Of a DNA stretch of 64,000 bases, positions 7,758 to 17,007 are shown piece by piece (the stretch's first letter is position 1; each line of letters starts with the position of its first letter). Under the pieces are notes generated by a model. That model was not told where the DNA came from, did no database searches, and worked only from the letters and a program-made list of their open reading frames with translations. A program made the translations under genes and the position numbers. This DNA is from Pseudomonas chlororaphis (GTDB taxonomy: Bacteria; Pseudomonadota; Gammaproteobacteria; Pseudomonadales; Pseudomonadaceae): assembly GCA_001023535.1 (NCBI GenBank), contig CP011020.1, forward strand, positions 5,206,501 through 5,270,500. The letters are read 5' to 3'.

Positions 7758-9080
7758 TCAAGTACGCGTCGCCCCCCGGGCACTGGCCGCGAACTGGTCC
7801 GCCGGCAGCACGTGCTTGCGTTCGAGCAGGCGATAGACCACGCCCGTCAGCACCAGGCCGAACACCATCACGCACGACAGGAAATACAACCCCGACGCCA
7901 GGCTGCCGGTGTACTCCTTCAGCGCACCGATCACGAACGGCCCGATGTAGCCGCCCAGGTTGCCCACCGAGTTGATCAACGCAATGCCCGCCGCCGCACT
8001 GGCGCCGGCGAAGAAGCGCCCCGGCAATGTCCAGAACACCGCCGTGCAGGAAAACAGCGCGAACGCCACCAGGCACAACGCCGCCAGTTGCAACACCGGA
8101 ACCGACAGCCAGGCACTGAGGAACAGGCCCATGGCACCCAGGACATAGAGCACCGCCAGGTGACCGTAGCGATCATTCAGGCGGTCGGAGCTGCGCGGGA
8201 TGATCAGCAAGCCGAGGATGCCGAAGATGTACGGCACCGACGACACGAAACCGGTCACCAGGTCACTGCCACCGAACTGCTTGATCAGCGTTGGCAGCCA
8301 CAGACCCAAGCCGTAGATGCTCAGGGTCACCGGCAGGTAGAACAGCGCCAGCAGCAAGACCCGCTTGTCCTTCAGGGCGTGCAGCGGGTTGCCGTGACGG
8401 GTCTGGCCGTATGCCTGCAAATCCTTCTTCAGCTCGCCGGTCAGCCAGTCCTTCTCCGCCTGGTCCATCCACTTGACCTGTTGCGGGCCGTCGGGCAGGT
8501 AGCGCAGCACCGGCCAGGTCAACAGCACCGCCGGCAGACCGATGACGATGAACAACCACTGCCAGCCATGCAGGCCCAGGACCCCGTCCATGCCCAGCAA
8601 GCCGCCGGACACGGGGCCGGTGATCATCATGGCAATGGGTTGGGAAAGAATGAACAGGCCCAGGATCTTGCCGCGATGGCGCACCGGGAACCACTGGGTG
8701 ATGTAGTACAGCACGCCGGGGAAGAAGCCAGCTTCGGCGGCCCCGAGCAGGAAGCGCATCACATAGAAGCTGTTGGGCCCCTGCACGAACGCCATGCCAA
8801 TGGTGATGGCGCCCCAGGTGATCATGATCCGGGCGAACCAGCGGCGCGCGCCGAAGCGTTCGAGCATCAGGTTGCTCGGGATTTCCAGCAGGAAGTAGCC
8901 GATGAAAAACAGCCCCGCGCCCAGGCCGTAGGCGGCGTCGCCGATGCCCAGGTCGGCGCCCATGTGCAGCTTGGCAAAACCTACGGCGGAGCGGTCCACG
9001 TAGGCGATCAGGTACAGCAGGATCAGGAAGGGAATCAGTTTCAGCGTGATGCGACGAATAAGCCGCAGTTCCTGGCTCAT
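7758..9080 (-). CDS. MFS transporter, anion:cation symporter type (sugar-acid uptake)
   Basis: A 440-residue inner-membrane carrier with about 12 hydrophobic segments in two groups of six, separated by a central hydrophilic loop (about residues 195-245). MFS landmarks include the early YVDRSAVGFAKLHM segment, the loop 2-3 region LMLERFGARRW, the helix 4-5 motif RFLLGAAEAGFFPG and, in the second half, RSSDRLNDRYGH. The start MSQELRLIRR was chosen because GGAG lies 9 bases before it, while the Met five codons upstream has no RBS. It is the first gene of the leftward operon and probably imports the sugar acid processed by the adjacent enzymes; substrate is inferred from context only. Confidence 0.88.
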   Translation of the reverse strand: MSQELRLIRRITLKLIPFLILLYLIAYVDRSAVGFAKLHMGADLGIGDAAYGLGAGLFFIGYFLLEIPSNLMLERFGARRWFARIMITWGAITIGMAFVQGPNSFYVMRFLLGAAEAGFFPGVLYYITQWFPVRHRGKILGLFILSQPIAMMITGPVSGGLLGMDGVLGLHGWQWLFIVIGLPAVLLTWPVLRYLPDGPQQVKWMDQAEKDWLTGELKKDLQAYGQTRHGNPLHALKDKRVLLLALFYLPVTLSIYGLGLWLPTLIKQFGGSDLVTGFVSSVPYIFGILGLLIIPRSSDRLNDRYGHLAVLYVLGAMGLFLSAWLSVPVLQLAALCLVAFALFSCTAVFWTLPGRFFAGASAAAGIALINSVGNLGGYIGPFVIGALKEYTGSLASGLYFLSCVMVFGLVLTGVVYRLLERKHVLPADQFAASARGATRT

Positions 9081-9171
9081 GGGACCGTTCTCCAATTGTT
9101 GTTGTTATAGAACTCGGGGGATTTCTCTCGCGCACGACCGCCAGGACAATCCCTCCGTTGAACCGGACTAT

Positions 9172-9259
9172 ATAGTAATACTATTTACCCAACAACACTT
9201 CCAAACGGCGCAAATTGCGCTTATGTTACGCTTCAGTTCGAACAATATAGTCATACAAT
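9172..9259. promoter_or_regulatory. Divergent regulatory region with two near-palindromic operator candidates
   Basis: Two related 13-mers, ATAGTAATACTAT (9172-9184) and ATAGTCATACAAT (9247-9259), lie 75 bases apart, about seven helical turns, in the gap between the MFS gene and the IlvD/Edd gene. The first is an ATAGT/ACTAT inverted repeat with a 3-base centre, the size and symmetry expected for a GntR-family operator. The nearby FadR-type regulator (11265-11984) is the obvious candidate ligand-responsive repressor. Confidence 0.55.
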
Positions 9260-9272
9260 AAGAGAATCGATC

Positions 9273-11009
9273 ATGTCTGATAAGAAACCCTCCCTGCGCT
9301 CGGCCCAATGGTTTGGCACCGCCGACAAAAACGGCTTCATGTACCGCAGCTGGATGAAAAATCAGGGCATCGCCGACCATCAGTTCCATGGCAAGCCGAT
9401 CATCGGCATCTGCAACACCTGGTCGGAGCTGACACCGTGCAACGCGCACTTCCGGCAGATTGCCGAGCATGTCAAACGCGGCGTGATCGAGGCCGGGGGC
9501 TTCCCGGTGGAATTCCCGGTGTTCTCCAACGGCGAATCGAACCTGCGCCCCACCGCCATGCTGACCCGCAACCTGGCGAGCATGGACGTGGAAGAGGCGA
9601 TCCGCGGCAACCCGATTGACGGCGTGGTGCTGCTCACCGGTTGCGACAAGACCACCCCCGCCCTGCTGATGGGCGCCGCCAGTTGCGATGTACCCGCCAT
9701 CGTCGTCACCGGCGGACCGATGCTCAACGGCAAGCACAAGGGCCAGGACATCGGTTCGGGCACCGTGGTCTGGCAGTTGAGCGAACAGGTCAAGGCCGGC
9801 ACCATCACCCTCGATGACTTCCTCGCGGCCGAGGGCGGCATGTCCCGCTCGGCCGGCACCTGCAACACCATGGGCACGGCCTCGACCATGGCCTGCATGG
9901 CCGAAGCCCTCGGTACCTCGCTGCCGCACAACGCTGCGATTCCGGCGGTGGACGCACGCCGCTACGTGCTGGCCCACATGTCCGGCATGCGCGCCGTGGA
10001 GATGGTCCGCGAAGATCTGCGGCTGTCGAAGATCCTGACCAAGGAAGCCTTTGAAAACGCCATCCGCGTCAACGCGGCCATCGGCGGTTCCACCAACGCG
10101 GTGATCCACCTCAAGGCCATCGCTGGGCGCATCGGCGTGCAACTGGAGCTGGACGACTGGACCCGCATCGGTCGCGGCATGCCGACCATCGTCGACCTGC
10201 AACCGTCCGGGCGCTTCCTGATGGAAGAGTTCTACTACGCCGGCGGCCTGCCCGCCGTGCTGCGCCGCCTCGGCGAAGCGAACCTGATCCCCCACCCCGA
10301 CGCCCTGACGGTCAACGGCAAGAGCCTCGGCGAAAACACCAAGGACGCGCCGATCTATGGCCAGGACGAAGTCATCCGCACCCTGGACAACCCGATCCGC
10401 GCCGACGGCGGCATCTGCGTGCTACGCGGCAACCTGGCGCCACTGGGGGCGGTGCTCAAGCCTTCCGCCGCCACGCCTGAGCTGATGCAACACCGCGGCC
10501 GGGCGGTGGTGTTCGAAAACTTCGACGAATACAAAGCGCGGATCAACGACCCGGAACTGGACGTGGACGCCAGCTCGATCCTGGTGATGAAGAACTGCGG
10601 GCCCAAGGGTTATCCGGGCATGGCCGAGGTGGGCAACATGGGCTTGCCGGCCAAGCTGCTGGCCCAGGGCGTTACCGACATGGTGCGCATTTCCGATGCC
10701 CGCATGAGTGGCACCGCCTACGGCACCGTGGTGTTGCACGTGGCGCCGGAAGCGGCCGCCGGTGGCCCGCTGGCGGCGGTGAAGGAAGGTGATTTCATCG
10801 AACTGGATTGCGCCAGCGGTCGCCTGCACCTGGACATTCCCGACGCCGAACTCGCCGCCCGCCTGGCCGATCTCGCCCCGCCCCAACAATTGCTGGTGGG
10901 TGGCTATCGCCAGTTGTACATCGACCATGTGCTGCAAGCGGACCAAGGCTGCGACTTCGACTTCCTGGTCGGCTGCCGCGGGGCGGAAGTGCCACGGCAC
11001 TCTCATTGA
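9273..11009 (+). CDS. IlvD/Edd-family sugar-acid dehydratase (L-arabinonate/D-xylonate dehydratase type)
   Basis: A 578-residue cytosolic iron-sulfur dehydratase. The three cysteines expected for the cluster are visible: Cys47 in GICNTWSELTPCNAH, Cys124 in LLTGCDKTTPALL and Cys197 in SAGTCNTMGTAST. C-terminal family motifs follow: NCGPKGYPGMAEVGNMG and DARMSGTAYGTVVLHVAPE. It removes water from an aldonate to give a 2-keto-3-deoxy sugar acid. An AAGAG Shine-Dalgarno lies 8 bases upstream of the ATG. It is divergent from the transporter/AraD1/aldehyde dehydrogenase operon and supplies the first step of the same pathway. Sequence alone cannot say whether arabinonate, xylonate or another aldonate is the substrate; IlvD itself is less likely given length and context. 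Confidence 0.88.
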   Translation: MSDKKPSLRSAQWFGTADKNGFMYRSWMKNQGIADHQFHGKPIIGICNTWSELTPCNAHFRQIAEHVKRGVIEAGGFPVEFPVFSNGESNLRPTAMLTRNLASMDVEEAIRGNPIDGVVLLTGCDKTTPALLMGAASCDVPAIVVTGGPMLNGKHKGQDIGSGTVVWQLSEQVKAGTITLDDFLAAEGGMSRSAGTCNTMGTASTMACMAEALGTSLPHNAAIPAVDARRYVLAHMSGMRAVEMVREDLRLSKILTKEAFENAIRVNAAIGGSTNAVIHLKAIAGRIGVQLELDDWTRIGRGMPTIVDLQPSGRFLMEEFYYAGGLPAVLRRLGEANLIPHPDALTVNGKSLGENTKDAPIYGQDEVIRTLDNPIRADGGICVLRGNLAPLGAVLKPSAATPELMQHRGRAVVFENFDEYKARINDPELDVDASSILVMKNCGPKGYPGMAEVGNMGLPAKLLAQGVTDMVRISDARMSGTAYGTVVLHVAPEAAAGGPLAAVKEGDFIELDCASGRLHLDIPDAELAARLADLAPPQQLLVGGYRQLYIDHVLQADQGCDFDFLVGCRGAEVPRHSH

Positions 11010-11074
11010 TCCAACATTGACTACTCCCACAGTGATTTTGAGGCGGTCCGGAAATCCCGTCCGCCAGAAATCCT

Positions 11075-11164
11075 TGTGGGAGCGGGCTTGCTCGCGAAGA
11101 CCGCGGCACCGTCAACATCAATATCGACTGACACGCCGCCTTCGCGAGCAAGCCCGCTCCCACA
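11075..11164. repeat. REP pair, family B
   Basis: The left arm TGTGGGAGCGGGCTTGCTCG continues to CGAAG, and the right arm CTTCGCGAGCAAGCCCGCTC continues to CCACA. It separates the IlvD/Edd gene from its downstream GntR regulator. Confidence 0.9.
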
Positions 11165-11264
11165 GTTCTAATCCTCAGTGGATTCAAGTTCGCACTAGCG
11201 ACCCGCCTACGCCGCGCCTGCTATCATGCGCAGCACCCCTCCCGCACAGGATCGCTTCGCGTCC

Positions 11265-11984
11265 ATGGATTACCGCAAACCTTCCGACCGCAAAAGCATG
11301 CACGCGCGCATCGTCCAGGAACTGGGCATGCAGATCGTTTCCGGGCGCTTCAAGCCAGACGACAAACTGCCGGCCGAAGCCTTGCTGTGCGAGGAATACG
11401 CCGTGAGCCGTCCGGTGCTGCGCGAGGCCACCCGGGTGCTGGTCGCCAAGGGCCTGGTGTATTCACGCCCGCGGGTGGGCACGGTGGTCAAGGCCCGGCG
11501 CGAATGGCACATGCTCGACCCGGACGTGTTGCACTGGTTGATGCAAAGCAGCCCGCAGAATGAGTTCTTCGGCCTGCTGACCAGCGTGCGCAGCATCATC
11601 GAACCCGCTGCCGCCGCCCTGGCCGCGCAGTTCGCCACCGACGCCGACATCGCGGCCATTCGCGAAGCCTATGAACGCATGGACGCCGCCCCGACGCCCG
11701 AAGCCCTGCTGCAACCGGACTTGGACTTCCACAGCCGCATCGCCGACGCCACCCACAACGACCTGCTCGCCAACTTGTGCAACATGTTGTCGGTGGCCAT
11801 CGCCGAAGCGCTCAAGCATTCCAACCAACGGCCCAACCTCCACGAGCTGGCGATGCCGCGGCACAGGGCGATCCTCACCGCCATCGAGAACCGCGACGCC
11901 CTCGGCGCCCGCCACGCCACGCTGGTGCAACTGGACGACGCCCGCAGCGCATTGAACGTTGTGCTGGGAGCCGATCCCACTTGA
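11265..11984 (+). CDS. GntR-family regulator, FadR subfamily
   Basis: A 239-residue transcription factor. The N-terminal winged helix spans about residues 10-75, with the typical GntR stretch FKPDDKLPAEALLCEEYAVS followed by RPVLREATRVLVAKGLV. The C-terminal all-helical FCD ligand domain (about 90-235) includes IIEPAAAALAAQFA, DLDFHSRIADATHN and the final metal-site histidine region AMPRHRAILTAIENRD. The ATG at 11265 is preferred because an extended -10-like TGCTATCAT overlaps the alternative ATG at 11226; this choice is uncertain. It lies downstream of the IlvD/Edd gene on the same strand and probably represses both arms of the sugar-acid cluster until the inducer binds. Confidence 0.88.
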   Translation: MDYRKPSDRKSMHARIVQELGMQIVSGRFKPDDKLPAEALLCEEYAVSRPVLREATRVLVAKGLVYSRPRVGTVVKARREWHMLDPDVLHWLMQSSPQNEFFGLLTSVRSIIEPAAAALAAQFATDADIAAIREAYERMDAAPTPEALLQPDLDFHSRIADATHNDLLANLCNMLSVAIAEALKHSNQRPNLHELAMPRHRAILTAIENRDALGARHATLVQLDDARSALNVVLGADPT

Positions 11985-12029
11985 TCAGGTCAGAAAGCGC
12001 AACGCTTGGCTAACCGACATTGTTCTCAA

Positions 12030-12053
12030 CAGGCGGTACTTATGTACCGCCTG
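12030..12053. promoter_or_regulatory. Palindromic hairpin between the GntR gene and the giant gene
   Basis: CAGGCGGTAC TTAT GTACCGCCTG is a perfect 10-bp stem with a 4-base loop. It is 46 bases after the GntR stop and about 70 bases before the giant ORF start. It could be a terminator lacking a U tract, an operator, or an mRNA leader element of the downstream gene. Confidence 0.45.
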
Positions 12054-12123
12054 CCCATGCCATGGAAGTCGATACTTTTCTCGCCGTCATCCCGACGGCC
12101 ATGTTTCGTGAAAAGGACTTCTC

Positions 12124-15100
12124 ATGAGCACTCCTTCCACCGCTGATTCGATCCCTGCGCTGGCCCAATGTGTCAGCCTGCAATTCGCCAGTCGCCCGAC
12201 CCTCGAACAGGTCGCCCGGCGTCTGCTCGAACAGGCCCTCAAGAAAGCCGATCCGTGGCTGGACATCGACCTCTTAAAGACCCAACTGGCGACGCCGGAC
12301 GTCACCACACGCGGCTGGCACTTCCAACCCTTGATGGGCGTGGTCCTCGATTACCTGGCCAGCGGCACACTCCCGGACTTCACCTCGAAGGGAGCACTTG
12401 ACTGCTTTCTTTCCGACGACCCGCCACGGCGCCTCTGGTCAGGCGATCGACGCCTGGACATGCAGGTCATCCGGCGAGCGATCCTTGAACTGCCCTGGAG
12501 CGTACCGATCGACCTGGAAGATGCGCTGGTCGGTTACTGGAGCGCTGACATCAGCGGCGACGACCAAGCCAACGCGAGCCGCCACACCAGCCGCTGGTGC
12601 TGGCTCAGCGATGTGCTGCGCAACACCCTGAGCCTTCGTGGCCTGCAACAACCCGGGCTCACGGAGGCGGCGCGCGAGACCCTCGACCAGATCGTCCGGT
12701 GGCCGGACCACGAGCAACGTTTGTGCCTCAATCGACAAGCGCCGGTGTATGCCTACCACCTGGAAACCCAGCTCACCCAGGGTGGCAACCAGACGACACT
12801 GGTCGCCAGCGAGATCCTCCTGACCCGCGTCCATCAGGGCATGCGCGAATGGCTCTTGTGCAGCCCCGGCAGCGCAGTGCAGTCCTTTGCCTCCCTGGAG
12901 GCCTTAGAGCACCACTGGGGCAAACGCATTGCCAGCCAATACACCGTCGACACCATCACCTGCCAACGCCACGAGATCAGTGGCAACGTCTTCGAGCACC
13001 AGGCGGCCATGCTGCTGGAGCAGCAACTGGCCGACCTGCAAGCGGTGCAGTTGCCCGCCGGGATCGACACACAGGCGCTCACGCATCTCTACAGCGACTT
13101 GAGCGACCCGGCCCGCTCGCTGCTGGACGCCCCGCGGCTGTCACCCGACATGAAGGATCGCCTTGGCCCTCTGCTGCCCAACTGGCTGAAAGACGCCGCC
13201 ATCGTCGACCAGACGACACTCCAGCACTACAGCCTGGCGCTGGCCAGCGCCAAGCGACGCCACCAGGGCCAGACCTTTCTCAGCGGCATCGACGACATCA
13301 AGGCCTTTACCACCAACGCCTTGCTCGAACACCTGGGAAAGGCCAACGACCGCAGTCCGAACCCGCTGCCAGCGATCCCACTCCAACCCGACGACGTGGT
13401 GCTGACGTTCAGCGTTTCAGCGGGTTATCCCGGCACCATCGGCCTCAGCGAAAAGCGGCAGATGAGCCTGACCGAACTGGCCATCCACAACCTGGTCGGT
13501 CGCCCCAGCGGCACCTTCACCCTCAGCCATCGCCTGGGCCAGGCGCTGCCGACCTGGCTGACGCCGGCCTTTATCAACCCGCTGATCGAACAGGTCGACA
13601 TTGGCGCGACCTATCCTCGCTATCTGCGCGAACATCTGCTCGACGACGCTGCCCGGGCGCAGGCGCGGCAACGGATCTTCGCCGAACAGCTCCCGGCGCA
13701 ACTGATGCTTGAAGCCTTGAAACAGAAACTGGCCGGGGAGAACGGCATGACCGTCCAGGGCCTGCGCCTGCTGGAAGCCGTGCTCCAACCCGACGCGGCG
13801 AGCCAGCGGGTCGACGGTCGCCCGGTGGTCATTCGCCAGTTGCGGGTGTTGCGCCAACCCAAGGCCCGGCCCGACAGCGTGGCCAACATGTTCATCATCG
13901 AGGCTCAGGACATCGCCAACGGTCCGCACCTGTTGTATCGGCCGCTCTACGCGCCCTCGCTGCAGCAATTCCCGACCCGCGAGGCGCTGATGCAGGCCAT
14001 TGCCACCTCCGGGGACCTGCAGGACAGCATCCTGACCTGGCTGCCCGACGCCGCACGCCCGATCTACGCCAACGGTGGGTTCCTGGAGCCTCACATCATG
14101 CGGTTCTTCAACGGTGACGAATTCAGTGTCCCGGACAAGCCTGCTCCCGCCACGCTCGCCCTCGACGACGCCCACGGCGAACTGCTGCAATCGCTGCACA
14201 AGGGCGAGCTGATGCAGTACCTCTACGGCTGCAACGCCCAGGCCCTGGTGACCCAGGCCGACCGGGATTCGGTGTCCAATCGCGAAAGTCGCTGGGCGGT
14301 GTTGCTCGAAGGCGGCGGCCTGTTGTTCAACACCTTGCTGTTCCCTTTGCTGCGCGGCCCGGCCATGACCACCGTCTGGCTCTGGAACCTGATGGCCAGC
14401 GCCCAGCAGGACATGCCGGCGCTGATCAGCGCCGACCCGGTGGCCCGCGAGTTTGCCGCGGTCGACCTGCTCGTCAACCTAGCCCTGCTGGTAAGCCAGT
14501 TGCCTGCCGGCCGTGGGCCGGTGCCGCGTGCCGCGCTGCCCGAGTCGGTGCAACAGGAGGCCATGCGCCCGCCCGCGCCGCGCGCCGTCGCCGAGCAATG
14601 GCCCGAACCGGCGGCGCCCACCCTCGTGGAGGGCACCGTGGCCGAACCTGACGCCCCCGCCGAGGCCAACAGCCGGCGCCTGGATTTCAATTTCGCCAGG
14701 GCCAGTGGCCAGCCGACGCCGCAACAACAGGCGCGATTGCAACAATTGCAGGTGCCCTCCCCCAAGACCTTGCCCGACCCCATTGAAAACGGCCCGTTCA
14801 AGGGCCTGTACGTGATCGACAACAAATGGCATGCCCAGGTCGAAGGGGCCTTCTATCGGGTCACGCCTGAATACGATGGCAGTGCAACCATCGTCGACCC
14901 CCTCGCTCCGCTCGACGCCGACAAGAACGGTCCGCCGTTACGAGTCGATGACCAGGGCCATTGGCACCTGGATTTGCGCCTGCGTCTGCTCGGCGGTTCA
15001 CCCCCCAAGCGGGTGGACGCCCAGCGCCGTGTCAACCTGGAGCGGGCCAAGCAGTTGACTGATGAATCCAACCGGTTGGAAGCGCAAGATGCCGATCGGC

Positions 15101-16830
15101 AAAAAGCCCTGGACGTGGCTCAGCAAGTCATGACCCGGACCGAGGAAGGTGGCAACTACACCGAAGCCCAGCGGGCGGCGAAACGCAAGATTTTCTACGA
15201 CCTGCTCAAGGAACAGACCGAGGCGTACCTGACGCTGGCGAACAGCGCGGCCGAACGCGCCAGCCTGGGCATCGGTTTCCCGTCCGGCTCCATGCATGTG
15301 CTCATGGAAAACGTGATCAACAATGCCCGCAAGGCGTTCGTGATCACTGAACAGGAGCTCCTGGCCCTCCAGCGAGCACATCCTCAGTTTAGAGAGTCTA
15401 CCGACATCAGGGAAATGGTCATCCGTGACGTCGAGTCTTATATGAAATACCTCGACACCAAGAGCAACATCAATGACCAGGCGATCCATTGGCTGGAACT
15501 CAAGGACGACTACCTCGAGCGGCTATTGAACCTCGACGCCTCGGGCGCACGGGCGTTCGAACGGCTGACCCGCAACCGTCCCGCCAATGAGAGTAACGCC
15601 TTTGGCAGTAAAATCCGGCAACTCACCACGCTCCCCATGTTGTCGGTGAAAAACCGCCAATCCGCCCTGCCCGACCGCCTGCTGCGCATTCTCATACCAC
15701 TGATGGAACACATCCGTTCCCACGATGACCTGCAAACCTACGACGTCTCCCCGTCAGACAGAATCGAAGTGCTGGAAAGCCTGACCGAGCACTACGGCAA
15801 GACCCTGGATACGTTGAAGGGGACAAAGGCCCTTTACCTGGACGACATCAACGAATCCTATTTCGACAGGTTGCTCAAACTGGTCGAGGGTCTTTACCAG
15901 GAGGTCTCCAGCAAACTCGCCGCTGAAATCAAACCCGAGCCAAAACCGCGCAAGCGTATACCGAAGCGCCCCAGGACCGGCGCCGGGCTGCCGCAGAAAA
16001 AGTTGATCAGAACCCGCCACAATGGCGTCTTGATCGGCGACCTGAAACCCGCCGGCACGAGCCAACCCATCGAAGTTGTCGAAATGCACTCCAAGGGCAG
16101 CAACCAAATACTTGCCACCTATTCGCGCCACGAGGATGTCTGGGATGTGGTCGATGTACGCCGCCCGACCCCGGCGCCCCAGACCCGATCGTTCAAGGCC
16201 ATCCGAACCCAGGCACGAGAACTGCTCGACGAATTGGACAAGCGCATGAGCCGCGCCGAAAGCTACAAGACACACTGTCGGCATCCTCAGGAAATAGAGG
16301 AAATCCTGAACAATGAGGCAAGTCACTTCCGCACGCTCGGCGAAGAACTCGACCGGGCGTTCAGTGCATCGCCCGCCTCGCGCACCCCGGCCAACGAGGA
16401 ACTGAGCCGACAATTGTCAGACGCCGCCCACCAACTGACCACCAAGGGCAGCGACCTGCGTATCGAACTGAGCCTGAAACTGCCACCCACCGACGGCAAC
16501 CTGCGGTTCCTGTTCGAGAAAAACCTGATACAGGTGGCCCGGCTCGGCGACCGCACGGCCCTGCAAGGCGCCCGCAAGGACTTCCTCCAGGAATACGCCA
16601 TCAACGACCGAGACGGCTTCCCGATCTGGTACGCGCATTTTCATTACGAAGCGGCCGACACACCGAAGGACAACTTCAGCGTTGCGCACCTCAAGACCAA
16701 GGAGCAACGCAAGGAGCACTACCACTCACTGCTGGCCAAGGCCACCAGCCCCTATGCGGTGGTGAATGTACATCGAGGGCAGATCAGCAAGTCGCTGGCC
16801 CAGAGCCGGTTTCTGCCGTTGGCGCCGTGA
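12124..16830 (+). CDS. Giant toxin-like protein, dermonecrotic-toxin/DUF6543-type (1568 aa)
   Basis: One uninterrupted 1568-residue ORF with AAGGA 6 bases before its ATG and no signal peptide. The layout resembles large Pseudomonas proteins annotated as dermonecrotic-toxin-domain or DUF6543; this is from memory. Residues 1-650 are Leu/Gln-rich and helical. Around 725-790 there are hydrophobic stretches (GGGLLFNTLLFPLLRG, VDLLVNLALLVSQL) that could insert into membrane. Residues 795-870 are a Pro/Ala-rich linker. A beta-rich module (GLYVIDNKWHAQVEG, YRVTPEYDG, GHWHLDLRLRLLGG) spans about 890-950, then charged helices follow. A basic Pro/Lys/Arg linker (PKPRKRIPKRPRTG) sits near 1270 and the end contains WYAHFHYEA (about 1501) and VAHLKTKEQR. 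No immunity-like gene follows. A secreted or type VI effector role is inference. Confidence 0.75.
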   Translation: MSTPSTADSIPALAQCVSLQFASRPTLEQVARRLLEQALKKADPWLDIDLLKTQLATPDVTTRGWHFQPLMGVVLDYLASGTLPDFTSKGALDCFLSDDPPRRLWSGDRRLDMQVIRRAILELPWSVPIDLEDALVGYWSADISGDDQANASRHTSRWCWLSDVLRNTLSLRGLQQPGLTEAARETLDQIVRWPDHEQRLCLNRQAPVYAYHLETQLTQGGNQTTLVASEILLTRVHQGMREWLLCSPGSAVQSFASLEALEHHWGKRIASQYTVDTITCQRHEISGNVFEHQAAMLLEQQLADLQAVQLPAGIDTQALTHLYSDLSDPARSLLDAPRLSPDMKDRLGPLLPNWLKDAAIVDQTTLQHYSLALASAKRRHQGQTFLSGIDDIKAFTTNALLEHLGKANDRSPNPLPAIPLQPDDVVLTFSVSAGYPGTIGLSEKRQMSLTELAIHNLVGRPSGTFTLSHRLGQALPTWLTPAFINPLIEQVDIGATYPRYLREHLLDDAARAQARQRIFAEQLPAQLMLEALKQKLAGENGMTVQGLRLLEAVLQPDAASQRVDGRPVVIRQLRVLRQPKARPDSVANMFIIEAQDIANGPHLLYRPLYAPSLQQFPTREALMQAIATSGDLQDSILTWLPDAARPIYANGGFLEPHIMRFFNGDEFSVPDKPAPATLALDDAHGELLQSLHKGELMQYLYGCNAQALVTQADRDSVSNRESRWAVLLEGGGLLFNTLLFPLLRGPAMTTVWLWNLMASAQQDMPALISADPVAREFAAVDLLVNLALLVSQLPAGRGPVPRAALPESVQQEAMRPPAPRAVAEQWPEPAAPTLVEGTVAEPDAPAEANSRRLDFNFARASGQPTPQQQARLQQLQVPSPKTLPDPIENGPFKGLYVIDNKWHAQVEGAFYRVTPEYDGSATIVDPLAPLDADKNGPPLRVDDQGHWHLDLRLRLLGGSPPKRVDAQRRVNLERAKQLTDESNRLEAQDADRQKALDVAQQVMTRTEEGGNYTEAQRAAKRKIFYDLLKEQTEAYLTLANSAAERASLGIGFPSGSMHVLMENVINNARKAFVITEQELLALQRAHPQFRESTDIREMVIRDVESYMKYLDTKSNINDQAIHWLELKDDYLERLLNLDASGARAFERLTRNRPANESNAFGSKIRQLTTLPMLSVKNRQSALPDRLLRILIPLMEHIRSHDDLQTYDVSPSDRIEVLESLTEHYGKTLDTLKGTKALYLDDINESYFDRLLKLVEGLYQEVSSKLAAEIKPEPKPRKRIPKRPRTGAGLPQKKLIRTRHNGVLIGDLKPAGTSQPIEVVEMHSKGSNQILATYSRHEDVWDVVDVRRPTPAPQTRSFKAIRTQARELLDELDKRMSRAESYKTHCRHPQEIEEILNNEASHFRTLGEELDRAFSASPASRTPANEELSRQLSDAAHQLTTKGSDLRIELSLKLPPTDGNLRFLFEKNLIQVARLGDRTALQGARKDFLQEYAINDRDGFPIWYAHFHYEAADTPKDNFSVAHLKTKEQRKEHYHSLLAKATSPYAVVNVHRGQISKSLAQSRFLPLAP

Positions 16831-16851
16831 TCGACGAACACTGCAAACAAC

Positions 16852-16983
16852 TGTGGCGAGGGAGCTTGCTCCCGCTGGGCTGCGCAGCAGCCCCAAAAGA
16901 GCCGCCTCCATCAATCTGATACATCGAGGGGGCAGGTTCAGGGGCTGCTGCGCAGCCCAGCGGGAGCAAGCTCCCTCGCCACA
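16852..16983. repeat. REP pair, family A
   Basis: The left arm TGTGGCGAGGGAGCTTGCTC and the right arm GAGCAAGCTCCCTCGCCACA enclose nested GGGCTGCGCAGCAGCCCC and GGGGCTGCTGCGCAGCCC palindromes. It sits between the convergent giant gene and the RND exporter gene. Confidence 0.9.
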
Positions 16984-17007
16984 GGGGGCTGCGCCAGCCT
17001 TGATCCA

